A stretch of 61,062 nucleotides of DNA from Candidatus Bipolaricaulota bacterium (lineage in GTDB: Bacteria; Bipolaricaulota; Bipolaricaulia; M55B111), in NCBI GenBank assembly GCA_018400715.1, contig JAGYME010000007.1, positions 1 to 61,062 of the forward strand, read 5' to 3'. This document shows, one piece after another, positions 7,771-14,597 of this stretch. Below the pieces are notes generated by a model. The model was given only the letters and a program-made list of their open reading frames with translations. It did not search any database and was not told the origin of the DNA. Position numbers and translations under genes: made by a program. Numbering within the stretch: the first letter of the stretch is position 1; every line of letters starts with the position of its first letter.

Positions 7771-8523
7771 ATGAACTTCAAGTTAAATACTAAACAACCA
7801 ATGGTCGATGAGGATCAGGTGAACTGGCAGGGTAAATGCATCGCCAAATTCCAAAATGAAGTCTTCCAGAGCCTGGCCCAAGTCCAGATGCAGCACCTCC
7901 AAGAACTAGTAATTCCCGTGAAATATCCTGAAGGCGACCTCCTCTTTCAGGAAGGGGGGTTGTCGGACGGTATATATCTTATCTGTAACGGGTTCGTAGT
8001 TTACGGCAAGGGCTACCACGGGGGGTCTGAACGGGGCAGAATTTTCAAGCTACTGGGCCCCGGAGAGATGGTCGGGGAGGAGACGTTGTTTACCGAGAAC
8101 ACCAAATCCAGATTCGGTTACGCCAGGTGTATAGTTGATGGGGAGTTCCTGTTTTTGGAAAAAGGGGAACTACTCAACTTTCTCTACGACAACCCCGAAG
8201 GGTTTCACGATATCTGTAACTACCTCTCCTCTAGCCTGAAGCAGTTCGAGGTCAGGTTGCTCGACGAAGGCCATCTGAATACCGATAAACGTCTGGCCAA
8301 CCTTCTGATGAAAATCGAAAATCAATGGGGTGGAGATAAACAACCCGATGGACCCATCTGCCTCAAGCTAAAGAGGAAGATCCTCGCCGGGATACTAGGC
8401 GTATCCGAGGGTTCAATCACCCGAATCTTGAACAAGCTAGAAGAAAACGGCCTGGTTTCGATCCATAATGAGAACCTGTGCATCGAATCCAGAGAAGAGC
8501 TGAAGGAGTTCGTCGCCGGGTAA
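7771..8523 (+). CDS. Crp/Fnr-family transcription regulator (first of a tandem pair)
   Basis: About 250 residues with a cyclic-nucleotide-binding beta-barrel (about 40-155: FQEGGLSDGIYLICNG, LGPGEMVGEETLF), a dimerisation helix (about 150-180) and a C-terminal winged helix (KRKILAGILGVSEGSITRILNKLEENGL). The cAMP-contacting PRxA motif of E. coli CRP is absent and there is no Fnr-type cysteine set, so the effector is unknown. GGAGGG 8 bases upstream supports the ATG. It lies 47 bases after the nucleotidyltransferase gene on the same strand and is probably in the same operon. It is a diverged duplicate of the next regulator. Confidence 0.9.
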   Translation: MNFKLNTKQPMVDEDQVNWQGKCIAKFQNEVFQSLAQVQMQHLQELVIPVKYPEGDLLFQEGGLSDGIYLICNGFVVYGKGYHGGSERGRIFKLLGPGEMVGEETLFTENTKSRFGYARCIVDGEFLFLEKGELLNFLYDNPEGFHDICNYLSSSLKQFEVRLLDEGHLNTDKRLANLLMKIENQWGGDKQPDGPICLKLKRKILAGILGVSEGSITRILNKLEENGLVSIHNENLCIESREELKEFVAG

Positions 8524-8732
8524 TATTTGTCCTCTCTTTTTCCCCTTACCACCGGGTAAAGTCAACACCCCCGCAAAATATTGAATATGTCGACCTCGGC
8601 TTACATAATTAATTGCTAATTCACCAGGTATACCGCCCGCCTTAGACGTAAAGCTTACACGGTATTCTACGAGTGGGCGTTCGTTACTAGAAATTTCATT
8701 TACGGGGAGCAACCCCTGGAGGGGAAGTTTAA

Positions 8733-9503
8733 GTGAAAAAAATTGATGACTCCGCCCTGACAAATAATAGAAAGCCAGACTTTGATCAGATCGTTTCCTT
8801 TCTCTCTTCTTCGTTGAAGAAGGTACCCGCCGATGACCTTAAACAACTTGAGGATTCCATCTTCTGGGTCCAGTATTCCGGAGGAGACCTAGTCGCTCAG
8901 GAAGGTTCACTCTCGTCGAGCCTCTACATCGTTTACAACGGCCTCGTCAAAATAGGCAAGTATTCCAAGAAACGGAAGAAACGTGTACTCAGGTTCCTCG
9001 GCCCCCAGGAATGGTTTGGCCTGGAAGTGCTCTTTTTGCCGGAACAGCACACGAACATCCAGTTCGCTAGGGCTGTCCTGGACTCGGAACTGATTTCGAT
9101 AGAGGCTTCGACCTTTCATGAATTCATCTTGAAATATCCCAAGGCCCTATACGATCTCTGTATGTGGTTTGCCAGAGAGGTTGCCATGCTAGAGTTCAAG
9201 TTAACCAGGGAGACCTCCGATGGCTCGCTGCAAAACTTTGCCGTCCTCCTCCTGGGCTTAAACGAAAAGTACGGCGAGGAGGTAGAATCCGGAAGCGAGA
9301 TTAACCTTAAGCTGCCGCGGAACACTCTTTCTGACCTCATGGGGGTCTCATCGGAAACCCTGAGAAGGTTGATTAAACGGTTAAAGAGCACCGATACCAT
9401 ATCTACCCAGGACAACAAGATAACGATCCTCAACGAGGAAAAACTCCATGAGTTGGCCGGCGTCCAGGATTTCTACCTCACGATACTCGGGGAAACACTT
9501 TAA
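8733..9503 (+). CDS. Crp/Fnr-family transcription regulator (second of a tandem pair)
   Basis: It has the same architecture and length as the previous gene: barrel with AQEGSLSSSLYIVYNGLVK and LGPQEWFGLEVLF, a long helix, then a winged helix LPRNTLSDLMGVSSETLRRLIKRL. Shared spacing shows the two are paralogues. The ligand-pocket residues differ between them (VGEETLF against FGLEVLF), so their effectors may differ. The start is GTG with GGAGGGGA eight bases upstream. The 209-base gap to the first copy is long enough for its own promoter. The stop codon is 4 bases before a 103-bp inverted-repeat element. Confidence 0.9.
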   Translation: MKKIDDSALTNNRKPDFDQIVSFLSSSLKKVPADDLKQLEDSIFWVQYSGGDLVAQEGSLSSSLYIVYNGLVKIGKYSKKRKKRVLRFLGPQEWFGLEVLFLPEQHTNIQFARAVLDSELISIEASTFHEFILKYPKALYDLCMWFAREVAMLEFKLTRETSDGSLQNFAVLLLGLNEKYGEEVESGSEINLKLPRNTLSDLMGVSSETLRRLIKRLKSTDTISTQDNKITILNEEKLHELAGVQDFYLTILGETL

Positions 9504-9507
9504 CGCA

Positions 9508-9610
9508 GGGACGGTGCTTGACATTTTGACAATATCCGCCCTTCCGTTTTCCATGTATTCCTGTTCAGAACAGCCTTTGCAAAAAATGTCAAAATGTCAA
9601 GCTCCGTCCC
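9508..9610. mobile_element. 103-bp terminal-inverted-repeat element, copy 1
   Basis: The left end GGGACGGTGCTTGACATTTTGACA (9508-9531) is nearly the exact complement of the right end (9587-9610). The inner part contains a CTGTTCAGAACAG near-palindrome at 9561-9573. A second 103-bp copy lies at 13159-13261 in the opposite orientation, matching across the ends and the inner CTGTTC block. There is no coding capacity, so it is a non-autonomous (MITE-like or REP/RAYT-type) element. It fills the space between two convergent genes and provides the last four codons and stop of the DUF3179 gene. Confidence 0.8.
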
Positions 9611-10727
9611 TCTTCAATACCTCCGTATCAGAGTAGAAGGCTGACCAGCCAAACCACATAACGTCGAAGTAATTCACCGGAATCAGCCTTTCACCAACCA
9701 AGGGGCCGCGCGTAGCACTACCGTCCCGCGACCACTGGGTCCCAGTACCACTGTCGAAAAGTGAGTTGCCCTTCAGGTAAAAATTCAGGGTTTCCCCCCG
9801 GAGTCTTCTTCCAAATACCCTGATGGAATCAAGCTTTCCGTCGTAGATTATCGCGATGGGAACACCCCCGAGAACGTCATTTGCAACCTTGACTTTCCTG
9901 AACTCCTTCTTTGGGACGGCCAGAGCGCAGCCATTTACCTCTACTCCAGTTATCACCTTCTTATCCGGAAACCTCTTATCCCGTGTCATTACCGGAAACA
10001 TTAGCCCACCGGTTTGATAATAGCTATCATCCTTCAAATATGAACCATAAGGGTCGTGACCGTAAGAACGACTAAAACCGGTATCAGTGGTTAACACCTG
10101 CGTATCGGGATACTCTTTCTCCCAGGCCTGCCAGGTCGTCCACGTTAGCGGAAACTGTTCAAGTTCTTTCCCTGTATGGGGTTCGTTAATTGAGACTCCA
10201 AGGATTTGTGGCCAGTAGCTATTTGGACCTGTTAATCGATCGTACATTACGAGATTGCTATTCAACAATCTGCCCGTCGTGCCAAAAGTTGTTTTCCCAT
10301 CACCGACTAATCCCTTGTAACCAATTGCCGAACCTGTAAGTGGACAGTAGGTTATCGAAATATTCTCGCCGTTTATTGTGTCGTTCACTATCTCATGCCA
10401 GACCATTATTGACCTGGGATATGCCCTCCTAAGGCTTCCATAGTCCATCCCGAAGACAATTGATTCCTGGTCGAGGATGCCATCCAAGACTGTCTCGGCC
10501 TCTCCGGCCCGGACGTACTTTGGTCGTTCTATCGGTGGAATCCCATCTGGCGGTTGCCCCCCACTCCTCACGTTCCTGTTGAACTCGTCCAATCGACCCT
10601 CGGAATATCTGCACGACTGTTTCTCTCTATTATGCTCGGAACCCCTAAGACCTAAGAAGCTTCCGGTGAAAATAGTGCTTCCAGTTATCGCCAATTTCTT
10701 GATAAAGTTCCTTCTTGTCGTTTTCAT
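9597..10727 (-). CDS. Tat-exported DUF3179 protein
   Basis: The N-terminus MKTTRRNFIKKLAITG is a twin-arginine signal (RRNFIK) followed by a hydrophobic segment, so the folded protein is exported. The remainder matches DUF3179: early conserved ARAYP-like RRAYPRSIMVWHEIVND, then ITYCPLTGSAIGY, FGTTGRLLNSNLVMYDR and the C-terminal WFGWSAFYSDTEV. The function of this family is not established. The frame is open nine codons further, but only this start gives a proper Tat signal. The last residues, RDGA and the TGA stop, come from the inverted-repeat element that overlaps positions 9597-9610, so the original tail was probably replaced. Confidence 0.85.
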   Translation of the reverse strand: MKTTRRNFIKKLAITGSTIFTGSFLGLRGSEHNREKQSCRYSEGRLDEFNRNVRSGGQPPDGIPPIERPKYVRAGEAETVLDGILDQESIVFGMDYGSLRRAYPRSIMVWHEIVNDTINGENISITYCPLTGSAIGYKGLVGDGKTTFGTTGRLLNSNLVMYDRLTGPNSYWPQILGVSINEPHTGKELEQFPLTWTTWQAWEKEYPDTQVLTTDTGFSRSYGHDPYGSYLKDDSYYQTGGLMFPVMTRDKRFPDKKVITGVEVNGCALAVPKKEFRKVKVANDVLGGVPIAIIYDGKLDSIRVFGRRLRGETLNFYLKGNSLFDSGTGTQWSRDGSATRGPLVGERLIPVNYFDVMWFGWSAFYSDTEVLKRDGA

Positions 10728-10771
10728 GAATATCGCCCTACGATATTCTAACATCTGGACAACACCAAAAA

Positions 10772-10787
10772 TGTAATCTGGATTACA
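10772..10787. promoter_or_regulatory. perfect 16-bp dyad, Crp/NtcA-type operator
   Basis: TGTAATCTGGATTACA is perfectly palindromic and fits GTA-N8-TAC, the form bound by NtcA-like members of the Crp family. It lies 45 bases before the DUF3179 start on one side and 134 bases before a Crp/Fnr regulator on the other. Control of one or both divergent genes by a Crp-type protein is a fair inference. Confidence 0.6.
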
Positions 10788-10920
10788 CTTTTAATGAACG
10801 TTATGGGCAAGTCATCTGTAGAAGATCATGATTCCTCCCGATCTCAAGGCTCCTACCCTGACAACCACAGACCTTTCACAAAGTTGCAGAGAAAATCGTA
10901 TTGTCATAGGATAGGGCAAG

Positions 10921-11619
10921 ATGAAAAACTCCTGCAGGCTATTGTGGCAACTAAAACAGTTCGACCTCCTGGCGCAACTTAACGAAGGACAATTAGAGGA
11001 GCTTTCCACCTGGATAAAGGATTTCAGATACCACGAGGATGAACTAATCTACCTTCCCGGCGAGTCTAGTGAACTAGTCTACTTCCTCAAGAAGGGCAAG
11101 GTGAAGTTATCTTACCTCGACCAATCCGGAAAGGAATTTACGGTAGACATTATCGACAAAGGAGAGCTTTTTGGTGAGATGTCTTTAGTAAGCGAAGAAG
11201 GTCGGAGCCTTAAGGCAGAAGCTATAGAAGACGTAGTGCTCTGTACGGTTTCAAAAAGAGATTTTCTCCACTTCATCCGAGAAAACCCACAGCTCTCGTT
11301 GAGCGTTGCCAAACAGATCGGCCAGCACAAACGTGAAATCCAGACGAGTTTAACGGATTTGATCTTCAAAGATGTCCCCACACGTCTGGCAGGAGTGCTC
11401 TGCAAGATGGCTGATGACTACGGACGTAATGTAAACGGAGATCTGGAAATAGGATTAAGGTTTACCCACGAAGAACTAGCCAAGTTAATCGGCTCTACTC
11501 GAGAGACCACTACGGCTCGCTTGAACGAGTTCGAGGCCGACGGACTGATAGAGAAGGACCGGGAGAAAATTGTTATCACGGACGAGAAAGGGCTAAGAGA
11601 GAAGGCTGCAGGAAATTAG
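10921..11619 (+). CDS. Crp/Fnr-family transcription regulator (third, separate type)
   Basis: 232 residues: N-terminal helix, cyclic-nucleotide-binding barrel (YLPGESSELVYFLKKGKVKL, DKGELFGEMSLVSEEGRS), a dimer helix and the winged helix FTHEELAKLIGSTRETTTARLNEFEADGLI, which is closer to canonical Crp/Fnr/NtcA proteins than the two paralogues upstream. The two N-terminal-half cysteines (C5 and one in VVLCTV) do not form an Fnr iron-sulfur pattern. AGGG lies about 8 bases before the ATG. A perfect GTA-N8-TAC dyad stands upstream, consistent with autoregulation or control of the divergent DUF3179 gene. It converges with the flavin reductase gene, with 8 bases between stops. Confidence 0.92.
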   Translation: MKNSCRLLWQLKQFDLLAQLNEGQLEELSTWIKDFRYHEDELIYLPGESSELVYFLKKGKVKLSYLDQSGKEFTVDIIDKGELFGEMSLVSEEGRSLKAEAIEDVVLCTVSKRDFLHFIRENPQLSLSVAKQIGQHKREIQTSLTDLIFKDVPTRLAGVLCKMADDYGRNVNGDLEIGLRFTHEELAKLIGSTRETTTARLNEFEADGLIEKDREKIVITDEKGLREKAAGN

Positions 11620-11627
11620 AGCCCTTA

Positions 11628-13067
11628 TCAAAATTTAAATCCGGGAAGACAATCCTCGAGCTCTTCGCGATATTCTTTCAGTAACACAACCCTATCGCAT
11701 GCCTTTTTCACGACCTTGCTCAGAGAGGGATGAACGAAGATTGCCGCAGCCAAGTCATCAACGTTTACATTCCACGCCATCGCTAAAGCTAACTCATGGA
11801 TAAGTATCGATGAATGCGGACCGACGATATGGGCGCCCAAGATCTGCCCGTCTCCTGTAGCAATAACCTTGACAAAACACCCGCGTGCTCCAATCGCCTG
11901 GCCTTTGACGGTATCTTCAAACCTGGCGAAGCCAATGAAAACGTCCTCGGCTCCGTACCTTTTTACCGCCTCGTCTTCGCTCAAACCAACTGCAGATACT
12001 TCAGGTTCGGTGAAGACCGCGTGGGGTACCGCCTGATAATTGGGTTTCTTATCATTGCGGTAGACCGCATTCTGGGCTACTATCTCAGCTTCGTAATCTG
12101 CCACGTGCTTGAAGAGATAACCACCTATACAATCACCCATCGCCCATATGTGGTCCTGGGTCGTCCTGAGTTGTTCATCAACTTTAATCCATCCGCGCTC
12201 GTCCAATTCCACGCCAGCCTTTTCTGGACTCATCCGCTCGTTTACCGGGAGCCGTCCGGTAGCGACGATTACTCTCTCCACCTGCCGGACTTTCTCCTCA
12301 CGGGATCCACCGTTCTCCGCGATAACTTCGATAAGGCCACTCTCCAACTCCACTGCCCGGATAACCTCGTAACCCAGGTTGAGATCAAGATGGCTTCCCA
12401 GCCGCGTTTGCACGACGTGCGAGACTTCCGGCTCTTCTCCGGGAATAAACTGGTTATTCCGCCCGAAGATGGTAACGTCGGTCCCTATGGCTGAAAAGAA
12501 GTAACCCATTTCAGCAGCAATATAGCCCCCACCGATAATTGCGAGAGATTCCGGCATCTCCTTAAGGTTCAACGCACCCCTGCTGGTGAGATAGGGCGTC
12601 TCTTCCAGCCCCATAATCGGGGGAATCATCGGTTCCGAGCCGGCACAGAGGAAAAAACGCTCACCGGCAAGTTCTACGTCTCCCTCTACACGTATGGACC
12701 GCGGACCCTGGAACCTTACCAGTCCATGATAGTAATCCACGTTAGGCCTGTCGAAGAAATTATCCTGTATCTCCGACCTTGCGGCTTCCTGATTTCTCCT
12801 CATCCTTTCCATGACCGCGGGGAAATCTTTCCCCGTGATACTCGCATCTATACCAAAGTTCGAGGCGCCCTCCACCACCCGAACCGTGTCGGCAGTGGAT
12901 AGTAACATCTTCGTCGGCCTGCACCCACGGTTAAGACAGATTCCGCCCTGTTCATCTTTCTCTATTACCGCCACCCGCTTGCCAGGGTCACGTCGGAGAC
13001 TTTCCTCAATTACCTTTTTCCCCGAACCGGACCCGATCAAGATCTCATCGTAATCTTTTGATACCAC
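11628..13067 (-). CDS. FAD pyridine nucleotide-disulfide oxidoreductase (Lpd/mycothione-reductase class)
   Basis: Class I flavoprotein disulfide reductase of about 479 aa. It has the N-terminal FAD motif LIGSGSG, the redox-active pair in GGICLNRGCRPTK (normally GGTCLNVGCIPSK), the NAD motif IIGGGYIAAEMGYFF, the second FAD motif WAMGDC and the C-terminal dimer domain with FVHPSLS supplying the active-site His (HP). The substituted RGCRPTK loop is more like mycothione or mercuric reductases than lipoamide dehydrogenase. No 2-oxoacid dehydrogenase genes are adjacent. A TTG at 13076 is in frame, but GGGGG is 10 bases before the GTG at 13067. The thiol substrate is unknown; it sits among OsmC, rhodanese and nitroreductase genes. 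Confidence 0.9.
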   Translation of the reverse strand: MVSKDYDEILIGSGSGKKVIEESLRRDPGKRVAVIEKDEQGGICLNRGCRPTKMLLSTADTVRVVEGASNFGIDASITGKDFPAVMERMRRNQEAARSEIQDNFFDRPNVDYYHGLVRFQGPRSIRVEGDVELAGERFFLCAGSEPMIPPIMGLEETPYLTSRGALNLKEMPESLAIIGGGYIAAEMGYFFSAIGTDVTIFGRNNQFIPGEEPEVSHVVQTRLGSHLDLNLGYEVIRAVELESGLIEVIAENGGSREEKVRQVERVIVATGRLPVNERMSPEKAGVELDERGWIKVDEQLRTTQDHIWAMGDCIGGYLFKHVADYEAEIVAQNAVYRNDKKPNYQAVPHAVFTEPEVSAVGLSEDEAVKRYGAEDVFIGFARFEDTVKGQAIGARGCFVKVIATGDGQILGAHIVGPHSSILIHELALAMAWNVNVDDLAAAIFVHPSLSKVVKKACDRVVLLKEYREELEDCLPGFKF

Positions 13068-13158
13068 TGATTTCAAACCCCCAACGAATTCAACCTGATA
13101 AAGATTATATCCTCGACGGCCAACTCAATACACCCCAGGTATTAATCAACGATATTCA

Positions 13159-13261
13159 GGGACGGGGCTTGACATTTTGACATTTTTTCCAAACACTGTT
13201 CTGAACTGCAATATACTGAGAACAAAGATTATAATATTGTCAAAATGTCAAGCCCCGTCCC
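13159..13261. mobile_element. 103-bp terminal-inverted-repeat element, copy 2
   Basis: The ends GGGACGGGGCTTGACATTTTGACA (13159-13182) and its perfect complement (13238-13261) frame a 55-bp core carrying CTGTTCTGAACTG. Length and ends match copy 1 exactly, in inverted orientation. It overlaps the 3' end of the small secreted-protein gene and supplies its codons RDGA and the TGA stop. No transposase lies within it. Confidence 0.82.
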
Positions 13262-13580
13262 TCGTTTTACCCTCCTGAATCCTTACTTTGAATCCATTGG
13301 GAGTAACGTCCTTTATCGCCACTGTCGCCGGGTCGGTCCCATTATAGGATAACGGTTTCGCAACGACGACAGGGTATTCGAAGGTGAAGTCGAAGTTGAC
13401 GTCCTTCCACTCGTGCGTGAGGATGATCTGCCCTGCCTCCACCCGGAAATCCCCCTGTTGAAATTTGACCTTGCCGGAAACTCCCTCGGTTTCAGCCAAG
13501 GTAAACGCAAAAAAAGTGAAAGATAAGAGGGTTGTAACCAGACCCGCATAAAAAAGTAGTTTGTAGTTCCCACGACGCAT
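13248..13580 (-). CDS. small secreted beta-sheet protein, truncated H-type-lectin-like
   Basis: A signal peptide (residues 1-30, LLFYAGLVTTLLSFTFFAFTLA) precedes a beta-rich domain. Residues 56-105 (FEYPVVVAKPLSYNGTDPATV...VTPNGFKVRIQE) resemble the repeat seen in H-type-lectin-like extracellular domains, where the pattern normally continues beyond the RIQE strand. Here it stops after GKTRDGA, because the stop codon belongs to the inserted 103-bp element, so the gene is probably clipped at its 3' end. GGAGGT 8 bases before the ATG at 13580 favours this start over one 7 codons upstream. Family assignment is tentative. Confidence 0.6.
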   Translation of the reverse strand: MRRGNYKLLFYAGLVTTLLSFTFFAFTLAETEGVSGKVKFQQGDFRVEAGQIILTHEWKDVNFDFTFEYPVVVAKPLSYNGTDPATVAIKDVTPNGFKVRIQEGKTRDGA

Positions 13581-13709
13581 TTGTATCGACCTCCAGGCCA
13601 ATTGAATGTATTATTTATATCATATCGATAACTACTTATGCAAAACTTTAGCTTTGCGGGACGATGGAGAGAGATACAAGGGGTCCAACATGAGGGAAAT
13701 TTGAAAGAA

Positions 13710-13729
13710 CCCCGCCCAAATGGGCGGGG
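13710..13729 (-). terminator. Rho-independent terminator of the OsmC operon
   Basis: CCCCGCCC (13710-13717) pairs with GGGCGGGG (13722-13729) around a 4-base loop. On the minus strand it is followed by TTCTTTCAAATTT. It lies 10 bases after the osmC-like stop codon. Confidence 0.85.
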
Positions 13730-13739
13730 CGTATTACGT

Positions 13740-14165
13740 TCATTCTAAGCTTGCTTCCAGGGATATCTCCGTTCCTCCCAGCGCGAGCGAGACCGGGCAG
13801 TTGCCCTTGGCGTTTTTCGCGTGTTCTAAGAACTCCTTTTCCGAGATCTCCGGGACCCTGGCCTGGGTGATGAGCTTTATCTCCGTTATCTTAAACCCTC
13901 CGTCGACCTTATCCAGGCTTACTTCGGCCTCCGTTTGTATCTCCTCCGGAGCGAAACCCTCTTCCGCAAGTATGTTCGACAGCGCCATGGAAAAACACCC
14001 CGCGTGGGCAGCGCCGAGCAACTCCTCCGGGTTCGTCCCCTCGCCCTCTTCGAACCTCGAACTAAAGGAATAACTGCTCTCGAACAGGCCGCTTCCCAGT
14101 TTCATCGATCCGTTTCCTTCCGTTAGGTTTCCTCTCCATACAGCTTCTGCTCGTCTCTTCTTCAT
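13740..14165 (-). CDS. OsmC-family peroxiredoxin
   Basis: 141-residue OsmC/Ohr-type thiol peroxidase that reduces organic or fatty-acid hydroperoxides. The two catalytic cysteines are in HAGCFSMAL (Cys57) and GNCPVS (Cys123), and the spacing NPEELLGAAHAGC is typical of OsmC proper. A GGAGGT 5-6 bases upstream supports the start. It is the last gene of a minus-strand group with the rhodanese and nitroreductase genes (gap of 19 bases), ended by a strong terminator. The grouping points to thiol or peroxide stress. Confidence 0.93.
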   Translation of the reverse strand: MKKRRAEAVWRGNLTEGNGSMKLGSGLFESSYSFSSRFEEGEGTNPEELLGAAHAGCFSMALSNILAEEGFAPEEIQTEAEVSLDKVDGGFKITEIKLITQARVPEISEKEFLEHAKNAKGNCPVSLALGGTEISLEASLE

Positions 14166-14184
14166 GGTTTACCTCCAGGTTCTA

Positions 14185-14514
14185 CTATTCAGAATCTTCT
14201 CGGTAATCGATCGGATTACCAGCTTCCATCCAGTCCTCTTTGCCGCCCTCGTAATCGTAGACCTTCTTGAACCCTAGCTTGTCCAGCTTTTCTGCGGCAG
14301 TTGGGCTGGCGGTACAACTACTATTCGCACAATAGACTACGATCTCTTGATTGGGATCGAATCTCTCTGTTGACTCTTTGCCGATCTCCGTCAGGGGAAT
14401 GTTTATCGCGCCCTTTATGTGGGCTTCCCCGTATTCTTCCGGATCCAGGACCTCTACCAGATCCGCTATAGTCTTTTCCGCCAGGAGTGACCTGAGTTCT
14501 TCCCTGATTGACAC
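14185..14514 (-). CDS. rhodanese-domain sulfurtransferase
   Basis: Single rhodanese domain of about 100 aa: EVLDPEEYGEAHIKGAINIPL is the standard front half, and VVYCANSSCTASPTAAEKL is the active-site loop with the persulfide-carrying Cys62 and an extra Cys67. It probably moves sulfane sulfur or acts as a persulfide carrier. The only start codon in frame is the GTG at 14514, which has no ribosome binding site at a normal distance. The frame before it continues for 22 codons with an Rrf2-like cysteine motif but offers no start codon. Expression may rely on coupling to the nitroreductase gene 83 bases upstream. Confidence 0.85.
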   Translation of the reverse strand: MSIREELRSLLAEKTIADLVEVLDPEEYGEAHIKGAINIPLTEIGKESTERFDPNQEIVVYCANSSCTASPTAAEKLDKLGFKKVYDYEGGKEDWMEAGNPIDYREDSE

Positions 14515-14580
14515 CCAGTCATCGTGAAGCGGACAGGTGCCCCCTTCACCGCAGCCCTTAGTGGCGAAGACCAGAGCGCC
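14515..14580 (-). pseudogene. fossil of an Rrf2 C-terminal cysteine cluster, in frame with the rhodanese gene
   Basis: Read through in the rhodanese frame, this stretch encodes FATKGCGEGGTCPLHDDWV and joins the rhodanese start SIREELRSLL. The pattern C-x5-C-PLHDxW-xxIREE...TIADL is the iron-sulfur/nitric-oxide-sensing tail of Rrf2-family repressors. No ATG, GTG or TTG lies in this frame before 14514, and the Rrf2 winged helix is missing because the nitroreductase gene occupies the space. It looks like the remnant of an Rrf2-rhodanese fusion whose N-terminal half was lost, or a frame interrupted by an indel. Confidence 0.45.
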
Positions 14581-14597
14581 CGGGGATGACGAGGATT

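Noticed and set aside
11814..12494. 226-codon plus-strand open frame opposite the flavin disulfide reductase
   Set aside because: Antisense to the NAD-binding and FAD motifs of the reductase; no family resemblance.
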